64,000 nt of DNA, taken from Flavobacterium sp. GSB-24 (GTDB lineage: Bacteria > Bacteroidota > Bacteroidia > Flavobacteriales > Flavobacteriaceae). Of the stretch, positions 7,073 through 16,095 are shown in pieces. Below the pieces are notes generated by a model. That model did no database searches and was not told the origin of the DNA. It was given only the letters and a program-made list of their open reading frames with translations. The position numbers were made by a program, and so were the translations under genes. The stretch is from NCBI RefSeq assembly GCF_027924665.1, contig NZ_AP027043.1, forward strand, positions 496,001 to 560,000, read 5' to 3'. Numbering within the stretch: the stretch's first letter is position 1; every line of letters begins with the position of its first letter.

Positions 7073-8239
7073 TTATGCAAACAATCCCGAAACCGGCTTA
7101 TTAGCAATCCCAATTTTAGAATAATCGAAATTCATTTTTTCTTTTAATAAAGAAGCATAAACACTTCTAAAATCTATTTCGTGTTTTAAATCGCCATTGT
7201 CTAAGTCGGCTAAATTTGGATTTTTTCCTAAAATCGTTCCTTTATTATTTCCTCCAATAATAAACATTGGCGCTGCAGTTCCGTGATCCGTTCCGTTTCC
7301 GTTGTCTTTTACACGTCGCCCAAATTCAGAAAAAACTACAACGGTGACATTCTGCAATAACTGCGCTTCTTTTAGATCTGAATAAAAACTATAGATCGAA
7401 TCGTTTAAATCTGTCAATTTTCGTTCGTGAATTGAAAGCTGATTATCATGCGTATCAAATCCGTTAAGTGAAGTGTAATATACTTTTGAATTTAAGTTTC
7501 CTTTTATTAGTCTTGCAATCCATTCCAGGTTTTTAGATAATTCTGTTTTAGGATAACTGATTTCCGTTTTAGATTTTGCTAAAGCTTTCTGGATTTCATC
7601 TGAACCTTCGGTAACAGAATTAGCAATTTTTCGAACAAAATCTAAATGCGGATTTTTAGACAAAGTCACATTTTCTTCTTTAGATTTCACTTTAAATCGA
7701 TCTGGATCTTTCACCGTTATAAAATTAGGCTCTACTCCTTTTAAAGCTAAATTATCAATCGAATCTAAATTTATTCCCGCAGTCGCCTGATGGCCGTTGC
7801 ATTGCAGATCTAAAAATCTTCCCAACCAGCCTTCATTTATATATTTATTAGAATCTGTCGCAGTCTGCCAGATTTCCTGACTTCTAAAATGCGAACGAAT
7901 AGGTTCTGGATAACCGACATTCTGAATTACAGTTAAATCTCCATTTTGCTGCATTTGAGCAAAATTTCTTAGCGACGGATGAAAAGCCATTCCGTTATTT
8001 TTTCCCACAACTGCATCTTTATTCAATGCAATTTTTGTTCTCAGCTCATAATACAATGGATCATCATACGGAATAAAAGTATTCAAACCGTCATTTCCGC
8101 CATTCAACTGCACAAAAACAATACATTGCTCACCAATTACTAAATTGGGCTGCGAACCAAAAGCATGTAAAAAACTAGGAAGTACAAGCATCCCGCCTGT
8201 AAATGTTCCTGTTAACGTTAGAAAATTTCTTCTATTCAT
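7073..8239 (-). CDS. DUF1501 family protein, exported
   Basis: 388 aa. The N-terminus MNRRNFLTLTGTFTGGMLVLP is a twin-arginine-like signal. The body has the sulfatase/alkaline-phosphatase-like features of DUF1501: LNGGNDGLNTFIPY near 47, SLNGFDTHDNQ near 263 and VVVFSEFGRRVKDNGNGTDHG near 305. A metal-dependent hydrolase fold in the periplasm is likely. The substrate is unknown. It lies 12 bp downstream of the DUF1800 gene. The two families occur together across Bacteroidota and Planctomycetes, so they probably function as a pair. The 28-bp inverted repeat follows the stop. Confidence 0.9.
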   Translation of the reverse strand: MNRRNFLTLTGTFTGGMLVLPSFLHAFGSQPNLVIGEQCIVFVQLNGGNDGLNTFIPYDDPLYYELRTKIALNKDAVVGKNNGMAFHPSLRNFAQMQQNGDLTVIQNVGYPEPIRSHFRSQEIWQTATDSNKYINEGWLGRFLDLQCNGHQATAGINLDSIDNLALKGVEPNFITVKDPDRFKVKSKEENVTLSKNPHLDFVRKIANSVTEGSDEIQKALAKSKTEISYPKTELSKNLEWIARLIKGNLNSKVYYTSLNGFDTHDNQLSIHERKLTDLNDSIYSFYSDLKEAQLLQNVTVVVFSEFGRRVKDNGNGTDHGTAAPMFIIGGNNKGTILGKNPNLADLDNGDLKHEIDFRSVYASLLKEKMNFDYSKIGIANKPVSGLFA

Positions 8240-8251
8240 GATTCTTATTTT

Positions 8252-9649
8252 CTAGATTAATTGATATTCAGGCAGTTTTGTGATATAATTAAAAACTCTG
8301 ACCACAGCAAAATCGGCATGAGGATCTTTTGGATCGAAATCATATTTCAAAAGATTCTCCATGTCTTTTTGAGCCGAATTGCTGACAGAAAACAACAATC
8401 TTTCTGACAATTCAGAGATAATGGTTTTGTTATTTCCATCCGAATCAAAAACTACTTTTACCGCAGTTTTTTCATATTCTGATTTTTCTTTTTCGACGCC
8501 GTTTACCATAGTTTTTAAAACCTTTCTGTTTAGGCTTTTGCCACTGCATAATAAATCGGATGTATTGTTTCTTTGGAGATAAATCTGCGAAGTCAGCCAT
8601 GAATTTCCGCCATCCCAGCCTTTTACATTGATCTGATTATACAAATCCATTCCCTGCTGTTTTATAAATGCCATAATTGCGGCATCATCAACATTCTCAA
8701 TCTGCAATTCATCGCAAAGCTGTAAAATATAGACCAACGGGTCTTTAATCTTATTTCCCGAATTCTCTTTTTTAAATTCTTCAGTAAAAATCTTTGTCAG
8801 CAAAGGCTCGATTTCAAACTTTTGTTTTCTAAAATAATCTCCGTAATACACCACTAACTCTTCTGGCGGATTATCATATACAAACCATTTTAAAATTTTT
8901 CTAGTAATGAGATACGGAATGTTTTTCTGTTCGAAAATAATATCGACTAAATCATCTGCTTTCCAATTTCCGGTTTTCCCGAAATAGGTTTTATCACTAT
9001 TATCTTCGATATTTTTTCTGTAAACAGCGCCGTCATCGCCAATATTCAAACCTGCCAAAGCTTTGGCGCCATTTTTAATATCATCTTCGGTATAATTTCC
9101 AATTCCAATGGTAAATAATTCGAGTAATTCACGGCTTAAGTTTTCGTTGATTTTACCTTTTTTATTATCGCCATTATCGAGATAGCGCACCATTGCATTC
9201 GATTTCAGAATCTGCTTGGTTAAATCTTTAAAATTTCCAAAAGCATTTTCGCGTAAAATCATATTGTGTTGGTAAATCCAGTAATTGATTTTTACTTTTT
9301 GAGAAGTGGAAACGAAATGATTGTGCCAAAAACAAACCATATTCTCGCGTAATGGAAATTTGTCATTACGCATTTTGGCAATCCACCACTTTTTAAGTGC
9401 GGCGGTTGCTTGATTTTCTTTTTTCTGAATTTCCTTTTTGGTTTCTGGATCTGAATTTTTGACTAATTCCCGAACTTGCTTAAGCTCTAAAGTGTTTTTA
9501 GGCTGATCTTGCAGAAACGCTGGCATTTCTGTGTCAAACTTTGAATCGTAAGAATGTTTTAGAAATTTTTCTAATCCGAGTTTTTCAATTGTTGAAGCTT
9601 GTTTTCCTGAAAAACCTAATCGAAGGGACCAAAGACTGCTTTTTTTCAT
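8252..9649 (-). CDS. DUF1800 family protein
   Basis: 465 aa with the family hallmarks: WWIAKMRNDKFPLRENMVCFWHNHFVS near residue 88, NENLSRELLELFTIG near 167, and 'YFGKTGNWKADDLVDIIF' near 221. No biochemical role is established for DUF1800. It is nearly always next to DUF1501, as here. The start at 9649 (MKKSSLWSLRLGFSGKQ) is not a signal peptide, so the protein may be cytoplasmic or the partner of the exported DUF1501 protein. The 187-bp upstream gap contains an octameric repeat and a hairpin. Confidence 0.88.
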   Translation of the reverse strand: MKKSSLWSLRLGFSGKQASTIEKLGLEKFLKHSYDSKFDTEMPAFLQDQPKNTLELKQVRELVKNSDPETKKEIQKKENQATAALKKWWIAKMRNDKFPLRENMVCFWHNHFVSTSQKVKINYWIYQHNMILRENAFGNFKDLTKQILKSNAMVRYLDNGDNKKGKINENLSRELLELFTIGIGNYTEDDIKNGAKALAGLNIGDDGAVYRKNIEDNSDKTYFGKTGNWKADDLVDIIFEQKNIPYLITRKILKWFVYDNPPEELVVYYGDYFRKQKFEIEPLLTKIFTEEFKKENSGNKIKDPLVYILQLCDELQIENVDDAAIMAFIKQQGMDLYNQINVKGWDGGNSWLTSQIYLQRNNTSDLLCSGKSLNRKVLKTMVNGVEKEKSEYEKTAVKVVFDSDGNNKTIISELSERLLFSVSNSAQKDMENLLKYDFDPKDPHADFAVVRVFNYITKLPEYQLI

Positions 9650-9709
9650 CGTTCAGAAATTATTACAATAAGACTTGACTTTCTTTTAAAGGTTTAATTT
9701 TAAAAGATG

Positions 9710-9741
9710 CTAAGTCGCTAAGATTCTGAGGTGCTAAGTTT
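9710..9741. repeat. Octameric CTRAGRNN repeat, four units
   Basis: CTAAGTCG, CTAAGATT, CTGAGGTG and CTAAGTTT in exact 8-nt register, upstream of the DUF1800 gene. Units 2 to 4 match units in the 6875-6906 copy almost word for word. Confidence 0.8.
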
Positions 9742-9819
9742 TAAAAGTCTTTGGTAATATTAGAACGGTGATTTTTTTGAGATATTGTTTATTTAATATT
9801 GAGCAGTCATAATCAGCCT

Positions 9820-9833
9820 GTGGTTTCAACCAC
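9820..9833. repeat. GTGGTT-TC-AACCAC palindrome
   Basis: Perfect 6-bp stem directly after the 3' end of the toxin-antitoxin cluster (stop at 9837). Same family as 2215-2228 and 48339-48353, with compensating changes in the stem. Confidence 0.65.
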
Positions 9834-9836
9834 GAG

Positions 9837-10109
9837 TTATGTTATTAGAAGCTCATCTATGAATTCTTTATTTTCACTAACATAAAGAAAATAATTACCT
9901 CTCTTAATCTGATTCTTGCGAAGTTCTAATTTGATCTCAATACAAGGAGTTGGAATAAAATCGTGGTCAATCAAAATAGAGATTGATTTTGAAACAATCA
10001 TATCGAATTTAGTATCTTCATATATTGCTGAATTTATATTTTGAAAATATTCCAAAGCGAGATTGTAAAACTCTTTTTTATTCTGAAATATTCTTTCTAA
10101 TAAATTCAT
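9837..10109 (-). CDS. Unknown 90-aa protein, third gene of the toxin-antitoxin operon
   Basis: I do not recognise this protein. It starts 10 bp after the antitoxin stop and is probably co-transcribed. It has a helical N-terminal part (LLERIFQNKKEFYNLALEYF), then a beta-rich part with alternating charged and hydrophobic residues (CIEIKLELRKNQ, GNYFLYVSENKEFIDELL). It has no membrane segment and one cysteine. It is not obviously the SecB-like chaperone of TAC modules, which is longer. It could be an accessory factor of the module or an unrelated passenger. Confidence 0.6.
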   Translation of the reverse strand: MNLLERIFQNKKEFYNLALEYFQNINSAIYEDTKFDMIVSKSISILIDHDFIPTPCIEIKLELRKNQIKRGNYFLYVSENKEFIDELLIT

Positions 10110-10119
10110 TTATTTCAAA

Positions 10120-10425
10120 TTATAATTTAATTGACAGCTCTAAATGACCTCCCAAACCAAGCTCTACAATTTTCTGCAGGGTCGAAAATTTAACTTCTTT
10201 TACGTTATTCTCAATCTTAGAAATATACGATTTTGTTGTTCCCGCTTTTAATGCAAGTTCTTCTTGAGTCATTCCTTTTTGAAGTCTGGCTTCCTGAAGC
10301 AATACCCCAATTTTAAAATTTTCATATCCCGATTCTAGTTCGTCTCGTTTTGGTGTTCCAATTTTTCCATAATGTTGCTCTTTAAACTCTTCTAAGGTTG
10401 TTAGGTTCTTATTTTTCGTTTTCAT
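10120..10425 (-). CDS. Xre-family antitoxin (HigA/HipB-like helix-turn-helix)
   Basis: 101 aa with a classical HTH_3 domain in the C-terminal half (about 46-92): LLQEARLQKGMTQEELALKAGTTKSYISKIEN has the TQEELA and SYISKIE recognition-helix pattern. The N-terminal ~40 residues would wrap the toxin. The start overlaps the toxin stop by 17 bp, so the order is toxin then antitoxin, as in higBA. It should bind the perfect palindrome at 10775-10794 and repress its own promoter. Confidence 0.88.
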   Translation of the reverse strand: MKTKNKNLTTLEEFKEQHYGKIGTPKRDELESGYENFKIGVLLQEARLQKGMTQEELALKAGTTKSYISKIENNVKEVKFSTLQKIVELGLGGHLELSIKL

Positions 10426-10756
10426 ACTCCTTTTTAATTTTTAAAGCTTTTTTAATTTCTTTCTTTGGTGTTTTCTGAGTTTTCTTTTGAAATCCATTAG
10501 CTAATACAACTAATTTTCCCTCATCAAAAAAACAAAAAATTCTAAAAATATCATTTGCTTGTTGTATTCGAATTTCATAAAGTCCATCTGTGTTTTCAAT
10601 AAATTTCAAATACGTTTCGGGAATTCTATCAAGCTCTTCAATTAAATTAATCGTCCAAACTATTTTTTGTTGAACTTTTTCTTTTTGTTTGACAAAAAAT
10701 TCATTGAAATAATTTTTAAAAAAAATGACAGTTCTAATCTTTTGATTATAACTCAT
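10409..10756 (-). CDS. RelE/HigB-like toxin (type II)
   Basis: From the ATG at 10756-10754 the product is 115 aa, starting MSYNQKIRTVIFFKNYF. Longer frames upstream begin at a TTG inside the operator and are unlikely. The core 'YLKFIENTDGLYEIRIQQANDIFRIFCFFDEGKLVVLANGFQKKTQKTPKKEI' has the Gp49/HigB-type pattern: a GLYEIR strand, RIFCFF, LANGF(Q/H)KK and a basic C-terminus. That suggests an mRNA interferase acting on the ribosome. It overlaps the antitoxin gene. The -7 element ends only 6 nt before the ATG, so the mRNA should be nearly leaderless. Confidence 0.88.
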   Translation of the reverse strand: MSYNQKIRTVIFFKNYFNEFFVKQKEKVQQKIVWTINLIEELDRIPETYLKFIENTDGLYEIRIQQANDIFRIFCFFDEGKLVVLANGFQKKTQKTPKKEIKKALKIKKEYENEK

Positions 10757-10762
10757 AAAGTA

Positions 10763-10794
10763 CAAATGTATAAAAGTTGCACCAAAGTGCAACT
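10763..10794 (-). promoter_or_regulatory. Toxin-antitoxin promoter with palindromic operator
   Basis: On the minus strand TACATTTG (10770-10763) is an exact TAnnTTTG -7 element, with a TTG 19 nt upstream. The spacer and -33 region are occupied by AGTTGCAC-CAAA-GTGCAACT (10775-10794), a perfect 8+8 palindrome. Bound antitoxin would block polymerase directly. Confidence 0.8.
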
Positions 10795-10819
10795 AATTGA
10801 TCCTAACATTTAAAAATAA

Positions 10820-11074
10820 TTAAGCTTCTTCCCTATTTACAATATTTCGTAAAACATCAGTAATAGTAACGGAATTACTTTCTTCATATCCTAGTGCAAT
10901 AGCTATTGCCTCTAGCGCACTCGGATATTTATCTGATGAGCTAACTGCCAATCCATTCTCTAAAATTTGATTTCTCTGTATTTGAATTGCTAGTGATAAA
11001 ATTTCAAAATCTGATAGTTTAGAATATTCTTCTTTTAATTGTTTTGCAATTCTATTATACGTATCAATTTGCAT
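10820..11074 (-). CDS. Unknown 84-aa protein upstream of the toxin-antitoxin module
   Basis: I do not recognise this protein. The likely start is the ATG at 11074-11072 (MQIDTYNRIAKQLKEEY). A longer frame begins with TTG at 11110, but it overlaps an exact TAnnTTTG element (11115-11108) and is therefore probably not translated. The product is helical and charged, with 'LSDFEILSLAIQIQRNQIL' and an acidic C-terminus ('VLRNIVNREEA'). It has no membrane segment. It ends 64 bp before the toxin ATG. The operator lies in that gap, so it is probably a separate transcription unit. Confidence 0.6.
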   Translation of the reverse strand: MQIDTYNRIAKQLKEEYSKLSDFEILSLAIQIQRNQILENGLAVSSSDKYPSALEAIAIALGYEESNSVTITDVLRNIVNREEA

Positions 11075-11120
11075 TTTGATATTTGTATTATTTTTACTAT
11101 TAAAAAACAAATATAAAATA

Positions 11121-11155
11121 AAAAAAAGCAGTTATCATTACAATAACTGCTTTTA
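11121..11155 (-). terminator. Terminator of nrdA
   Basis: Minus strand AGCAGTTAT (11151-11143), 7-nt loop, ATAACTGCT (11135-11127), perfect 9-bp stem followed by seven Ts, 26 bp after the nrdA stop. Confidence 0.85.
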
Positions 11156-11181
11156 TATTTTTAAAGATCTAAAATCTAAAA

Positions 11182-13575
11182 TTAACTTCCACACATTTCA
11201 CAATCTTCAGGATCTGCTGCTTGAGCTTTTAAAAGCATAGCTTTGTAATCCTCAACACTGATTGCTTCAGTTTCTGTCACTAATGATGGAGCTGTTTCTT
11301 CTTTTTTATCATTGTTTAATGTGAATTTAATCGCATCTACAGCCGCTTTTGTTCTTAAGTAATACATTCCTGTTTTTAAACCTGACTGCCAAGCGTAGAA
11401 GTGCATTGACGTTAATTTAGAATAGTTGGCATCCTGCATGAACAAGTTCAATGATTGAGACTGGTCAATAAAATAACCTCTTTGACGAGACATATCGATA
11501 ATATCTTTCATCGACATTTCCCAAACTGTTTTATAAAGATCTTTTAAGTCTTGCGGAATCTTATCTATATTTTGAACAGATCCGTTATGACGCATAATTT
11601 CTTGTTTCAAATCTTCGTTCCATAAACCTAATTTTACTAAATCTTCTAGTAAATGTTTATTTACTACGATGAACTCTCCAGACAATACACGACGTGTGTA
11701 AATGTTTGATGTATATGGTTCAAAAGCTTCGTTGTTTCCAAGAATTTGGGAAGTTGATGCTGTTGGCATTGGCGCAACCAATAATGAGTTACGAACTCCG
11801 TGTTCCATTACTTCTTTTCTTAATGAAGCCCAGTCCCAACGACCAGATAATTCTTCATCTTTCATACCCCACATGTTGTATTGAAATTCTCCTTGTGACA
11901 TTGGAGAACCTTCAAATGTAGAATATGGACCTTCTTCTTTTGCCATTTCCATAGAAGCGGTTACTGCAGCGAAGTATAAGGTTTCGAAAATCTCTTGGTT
12001 TAATTTTTTAGCCTCATCGCTTGTAAAAGGCATACGTAACATAATGAAAGCATCTGCTAAACCTTGAACTCCTAATCCTACCGGACGGTGACGCATGTTT
12101 GAGTTTTCAGCTTCTTTTACTGGATAGTAGTTTCTGTCGATTACTTTGTTCAAGTTACGAGTTACACGTTTTGTAACATTGTAAAGCGCTTCGTGGTCGA
12201 ATTTTCCGTTTTCAATAAACATTGGCAACGAAATAGAAGCTAGGTTACAAACTGCGATTTCATCTTTAGATGTAAACTCCATAATCTCTGTACACAAGTT
12301 CGAAGAACGAATTGTTCCCAAATTCTTGTGGTTCGATTTACGGTTTGCTGCATCTTTGTACAACATATATGGCGTTCCTGTCTCGATTTGAGATTCTAGG
12401 ATTTTCTCCCACAACTCACGAGCGCGGATAGTTTTTCTACCTTTTCCTCTAAATTCGTAATCTGTATATAAAGCTTCGAATTCATCTCCGTAAACATCAT
12501 ATAACCCTGGACATTCGTTAGGACACATTAAAGTCCAAGTTGAATCTTCCTGAACACGTTTCATGAACAAATCTGATGTCCACATCGCGAAGAATAAATC
12601 TCTCGCACGCATTTCTTCTTTCCCTGTATTTTTCTTTAAATCCAAGAAATCAAAAATATCAGCATGCCAAGTTTCGATGTAAATGGCAAAACTTCCTTTA
12701 CGTTTTCCTCCACCTTGATCTACGTAACGAGCCGTATCGTTGAAAACTCTCAACATCGGAACAATTCCGTTTGAAGTTCCGTTTGTACCACGGATGTAAG
12801 ATCCTGTTGCACGAACGTTATGAATAGAAAGTCCAATTCCTCCCGCTGACTGCGAGATTTTTGCTGTTTGTTTTAATGTATCGTAAATACCATCAATACT
12901 GTCATCCTGCATTGCCAAAAGGAAACAAGAAGACATTTGAGGTTTTGGAGTTCCTGCATTGAACAACGTTGGCGTTGCATGCGTAAAGAACTTTTTAGAC
13001 ATTAAATCGTAAGTTTCAATAACCGATTTTAAATCGTCTAAGTGAATACCAACAGAAACACGCATTAACATGTGCTGTGGACGCTCTACGATTTTTCCGT
13101 TTATTTTAAGAAGATAAGAACGCTCTAAGGTTTTAAAACCAAAGTAATCGTAATTAAAATCTCTTGTGTAAATGATGTGAGAATCTAAAAAAGCAGCATT
13201 TTCCTGAATCACTTTATATACGTCATCAGCAATTAACGGCGCGTCTTGACCGTTTCTTGGGTTTACGTAGTGATACATATCTTTCATCGTTTCTGAGAAA
13301 GATTTTTTTGTATTAGAATGTAGATTTGAAATTGCCACACGAGCTGCTAATTGTGCATAATCCGGGTGAGCAATAGTCATAGATGCTGCAGTTTCTGCCG
13401 CAAGGTTATCCAATTCAGAAGTAGAAACTCCGTCATACAATCCTTCGATAACTCTCATCGCTACCTTTACCGGATCTACAAGCTCATTCAAGCCGTAGCA
13501 CAATTTTTTGATTCTTTCTGTAATCTTATCAAACATTACGGGCTCTCTGTGGCCATCTCTTTTTACTACATACAT
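11182..13575 (-). CDS. nrdA: Ribonucleoside-diphosphate reductase class Ia, alpha subunit
   Basis: Reduces NDPs to dNDPs with NrdB. The start is set at the ATG 13575-13573 ([15 protein letters not shown]), giving 797 aa. The upstream-extended frame has no family counterpart. The N-terminal ATP cone (about 3-90) implies dATP/ATP control of overall activity. Active-site residues are C217 (SSCFLL), N426-x-C428-x-E430 (the thiyl cysteine) and C443 (VCNLAS). The C-terminal shuttle pair is C792/C795 in CEMCGS. nrdB lies 265 bp upstream on the same strand. The gap holds two palindromes and an 11-mer shared with the nrdB promoter. Confidence 0.95.
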   Translation of the reverse strand: MYVVKRDGHREPVMFDKITERIKKLCYGLNELVDPVKVAMRVIEGLYDGVSTSELDNLAAETAASMTIAHPDYAQLAARVAISNLHSNTKKSFSETMKDMYHYVNPRNGQDAPLIADDVYKVIQENAAFLDSHIIYTRDFNYDYFGFKTLERSYLLKINGKIVERPQHMLMRVSVGIHLDDLKSVIETYDLMSKKFFTHATPTLFNAGTPKPQMSSCFLLAMQDDSIDGIYDTLKQTAKISQSAGGIGLSIHNVRATGSYIRGTNGTSNGIVPMLRVFNDTARYVDQGGGKRKGSFAIYIETWHADIFDFLDLKKNTGKEEMRARDLFFAMWTSDLFMKRVQEDSTWTLMCPNECPGLYDVYGDEFEALYTDYEFRGKGRKTIRARELWEKILESQIETGTPYMLYKDAANRKSNHKNLGTIRSSNLCTEIMEFTSKDEIAVCNLASISLPMFIENGKFDHEALYNVTKRVTRNLNKVIDRNYYPVKEAENSNMRHRPVGLGVQGLADAFIMLRMPFTSDEAKKLNQEIFETLYFAAVTASMEMAKEEGPYSTFEGSPMSQGEFQYNMWGMKDEELSGRWDWASLRKEVMEHGVRNSLLVAPMPTASTSQILGNNEAFEPYTSNIYTRRVLSGEFIVVNKHLLEDLVKLGLWNEDLKQEIMRHNGSVQNIDKIPQDLKDLYKTVWEMSMKDIIDMSRQRGYFIDQSQSLNLFMQDANYSKLTSMHFYAWQSGLKTGMYYLRTKAAVDAIKFTLNNDKKEETAPSLVTETEAISVEDYKAMLLKAQAADPEDCEMCGS

Positions 13576-13665
13576 AAGCTTACTAAATTTAGTTATTGAA
13601 AAAATGAAAGACACTAGAAAAACGGTTTCCAGCACTTAAACATTGCGTGTTTTTAAATTATTTTT

Positions 13666-13734
13666 TGAGAATTACCGAATTCTCAATAGTTACTCGTTTC
13701 AAATTCGAAAATCGAATTTAAATACGTCAAAAAT
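13666..13734. promoter_or_regulatory. Palindromes and shared 11-mer upstream of nrdA
   Basis: TGAGAATT-ACCG-AATTCTCA (13666-13685) and AAATTCGA-AAA-TCGAATTT (13701-13719) are perfect inverted repeats. ACGTCAAAAAT at 13724-13734 recurs exactly at 14885-14895 upstream of nrdB. None resembles an NrdR box that I can recognise. They are candidate operator sites only. Confidence 0.4.
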
Positions 13735-13840
13735 TGTCATTGAATCTGCGATTTGGGAAAGAGATTCAACCTTAAAATATTCTGTTAATCTTTTTTTTCA
13801 GCACCTCTAGAAGAGTAGATGCTAAAAGTATTTTTGTTGT

Positions 13841-14818
13841 CTAAAAATCTGCATCAAATGAAATTTTCTGAGCATCGCTGTCTGTGTTCATCACACCAGA
13901 TTTTTGATACTCGGCAACACGTTTTTCAAAGAAATTAGTTTTTCCTTGAAGAGAAATCATGTCCATGAAATCGAATGGATTCGCTGATCCGTAAACGCGC
14001 TCGCATCCTAATTCAACCAAAAGTCTATCGGCAACAAACTCTAAATACTGTGTCATTAAACCAGCATTCATACCAATTAAACTTACCGGAAGAGATTCAG
14101 TTACAAACTGTCTTTCGATATCTAGTGCATCAACAATAATTTCTTTAATTCTTTCTTTTGGCACTTTGTTTACCAAATGGTGATTGTGAAGGTGAACTGC
14201 AAAATCACAATGTACGCCTTCGTCACGCGAAATCAATTCATTAGAGAAAGTTAAACCTGGCATTAAACCGCGTTTTTTCAACCAATAAATTGAACAGAAA
14301 GCACCTGAGAAAAAGATTCCTTCAACTGCAGCAAAAGCTATAAGTCTTTCAGCAAACGAATCAGACTCGATCCATTTTAAAGCCCATTCTGCTTTTTTAC
14401 CAATTGCAGGGAAAACTTCCAAAGCATTAAATAATTCTGCTTTTTCTGCTTCGTCTTTAACGTAAGTATCTATTAATAAAGAATAAGTCTCACTGTGAAT
14501 ATTCTCCATCATAATTTGGAATCCGTAGAAAAACTTCGCTTCTGCATATTGAACTTCATTTACAAAGTTCTCAGCAAGGTTTTCATTTACGATTCCGTCA
14601 GAAGCAGCAAAGAATGCTAAAATATGCTTAATGAAATATCTTTCATCATCATTCAGCTTATTATTCCAGTCTGTCAAATCTTGGTGTAAGTCAATTTCTT
14701 CAGCAGTCCAAAAACTTGCTTCCATTTTCTTGTACCATTCCCAAATATCATGATGTTTAATCGGAAAAATAACGAAGCGGTTTTTATTTTCTTGTAATAT
14801 TGGTTCGATTTGTGACAT
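13841..14818 (-). CDS. nrdB: Ribonucleoside-diphosphate reductase class Ia, beta subunit
   Basis: Diiron-tyrosyl radical subunit of 325 aa. The metal ligands and radical follow the class Ia pattern: D74 (ASDGIV), E105 and H108 with Tyr Y112 in [10 protein letters not shown], then a second ligand set in the C-terminal half ([16 protein letters not shown] near 200). The C-terminal tail ([12 protein letters not shown]) would dock on NrdA. It lies upstream of nrdA on the same strand, so the order is nrdB then nrdA. A 336-bp region before it carries repeated ACGTCAAA words. Confidence 0.95.
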   Translation of the reverse strand: MSQIEPILQENKNRFVIFPIKHHDIWEWYKKMEASFWTAEEIDLHQDLTDWNNKLNDDERYFIKHILAFFAASDGIVNENLAENFVNEVQYAEAKFFYGFQIMMENIHSETYSLLIDTYVKDEAEKAELFNALEVFPAIGKKAEWALKWIESDSFAERLIAFAAVEGIFFSGAFCSIYWLKKRGLMPGLTFSNELISRDEGVHCDFAVHLHNHHLVNKVPKERIKEIIVDALDIERQFVTESLPVSLIGMNAGLMTQYLEFVADRLLVELGCERVYGSANPFDFMDMISLQGKTNFFEKRVAEYQKSGVMNTDSDAQKISFDADF

Positions 14819-14884
14819 GACAGATTCTGTTAATTTTTTTATTGAATTTTTACTGATTCAGTAGACTACAAAGATTGTCATTTA

Positions 14885-14924
14885 ACGTCAAAAATGAAAG
14901 CCAAACTTATTCACAATTTGACGT
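14885..14924. promoter_or_regulatory. Candidate control region upstream of nrdB
   Basis: The 14819-15154 gap has no gene. It holds ACGTCAAAAAT (14885-14895), an inverted TTTGACGT (14917-14924), and ATTGTCAT just before them. ACGTCAAAAAT and ATTGTCAT also occur upstream of nrdA. A DnaA-box-like TTATTCACA (14907-14915) lies between the inverted words. I see no exact TAnnTTTG, so the promoter is not resolved. The left half of the gap is A/T rich and otherwise featureless. Confidence 0.35.
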
Positions 14925-15154
14925 AGTTTTTAACAACGTTAAATTTTCGAAACATTTTCATACAAATAACTAATTTACTGTAAATGAATTATTTAAACAC
15001 AAGAGTTATCTCGTGAAGCCCCGTAAAATATAGACTTTTTAATATAAAAAGCAAGAGATTTAAAATAGTTTTAAAAAGTTTTTTTTGAGTCAAAACTTTA
15101 TTCTTTTGAGTCAAAATATATAGTCAAAAAGACTATATAAGAATAGCCGATTTT

Positions 15155-15724
15155 CTAAGAATTTTTATGTTCTTCAGCCACTTTTTCAAGCTCCAAATAC
15201 CAGTCTTCTCCAAAACGTCTTATCAACGCTTCTTTGACAAATTTATAAACTGGAACTTCCAATTCTTTTCCTAACGAACAAGCATCATCGCAAATATCCC
15301 ATTTATCATAATTGACCGCAGCAAATTCTGTGAAGTCTTTTACACGAATTGGATATAAATGACAAGAAACTGGTTTTTTCCAATCTACAATTCCTTGGTT
15401 GTAAGCCTGCTCGATTCCGCAAAGCGCAGTTTTTCCATCAAAAATCACATAAGCACAATCTTTATTATCAATAAGCGGTGTTTCAAGATCACCATCGGTT
15501 CCGGTTACCCAAGTTCCTTGTGCTTCGATTGCTGCAATTCCTTCTTTTCGTAAAAAGGGTTTTACTTTTGGATAGATTTCTTCTAAGATTTTCGTTTCAG
15601 CCTCATTTAAAGGCGCGCCCGCATCTCCATCAACACAACAAGCCCCTTTACAAGCAGACAAGTTGCACACAAATTCTTTCTCCAGAATATCTTCTGAAAT
15701 AATAGTTTTACCTAACTGAAACAT
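15155..15724 (-). CDS. DUF3109 family cysteine-rich protein
   Basis: The start is chosen at the ATG 15724-15722 ([27 protein letters not shown]), giving 189 aa. The upstream extension is low-complexity and has no family match. The cysteine pattern C-x4-C-x3-CC near residues 20-30, plus C-x-IE near 101, C-x-LYPIRV near 123 and CDDAC near 145, is typical of DUF3109. The clustered cysteines suggest Zn or Fe-S binding, as in the related YkgJ group. The function is unknown. It is a single gene, followed by its own A/T-rich gap. Confidence 0.88.
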   Translation of the reverse strand: MFQLGKTIISEDILEKEFVCNLSACKGACCVDGDAGAPLNEAETKILEEIYPKVKPFLRKEGIAAIEAQGTWVTGTDGDLETPLIDNKDCAYVIFDGKTALCGIEQAYNQGIVDWKKPVSCHLYPIRVKDFTEFAAVNYDKWDICDDACSLGKELEVPVYKFVKEALIRRFGEDWYLELEKVAEEHKNS

Positions 15725-15837
15725 GATATTAAAATACTCTAATTTATAAAGTGCAAAGATAGTCAAAGAAAGCAGATAAAATACTTTCAAATTTTTCTAC
15801 AGGTTTGAAGGAAAATTTAACGCAGAGGACGCAAAGG

Positions 15838-15934
15838 TTTCCACAGAGTTACACAAAGTTTTATGGAGCAGAACTTTTTAAGTTCACAAGGTTTCAAGAT
15901 CTAACTTTAAAATCTTTGTGTAACTCTGTGGAAA
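15838..15934. repeat. 21-bp perfect inverted repeat (CTTTGTGTAACTCTGTGG family)
   Basis: TTTCCACAGAGTTACACAAAG (15838-15858) is exactly complementary to 15914-15934. Outer CGCAAAG/CTTTGCG arms (15830-15836 and about 15937-15943) extend the stem. It lies between the divergent DUF3109 and marC genes, so it is not a terminator. CGCAAAG words recur at 55199-55261 and 58526-58656. Confidence 0.8.
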
Positions 15935-16028
15935 ATCTTTGCGAATCTCTGTGGTAAAAAGAATCATTTGTTACAAATATCACTTTTTTAACAACTAAAA
16001 CGTGTTTTTATAACAAAAGTGAATTGTA

Positions 16029-16062
16029 TTGAAAAAACACCTAACTTTATTATCTACTTTTG
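16029..16062 (+). promoter_or_regulatory. marC promoter
   Basis: TTG (16029-16031), 23-nt spacer, TACTTTTG (16055-16062), exact TAnnTTTG, 33 nt before the marC start. Confidence 0.65.
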
Positions 16063-16095
16063 CAGCAGTTTTTAATCCCTTAAAATCAAAGCGAT

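Noticed and set aside
6802..7113. 103-codon open frame across the 28-bp inverted repeat
   Set aside because: It runs through both repeat arms, the octameric repeat and the end of the DUF1501 gene. No protein-like pattern beyond the palindrome.
14907..14915. DnaA-box-like TTATTCACA near nrdB
   Set aside because: A single degenerate 9-mer in A/T-rich DNA is expected by chance. There is no cluster and no sign of a replication origin.
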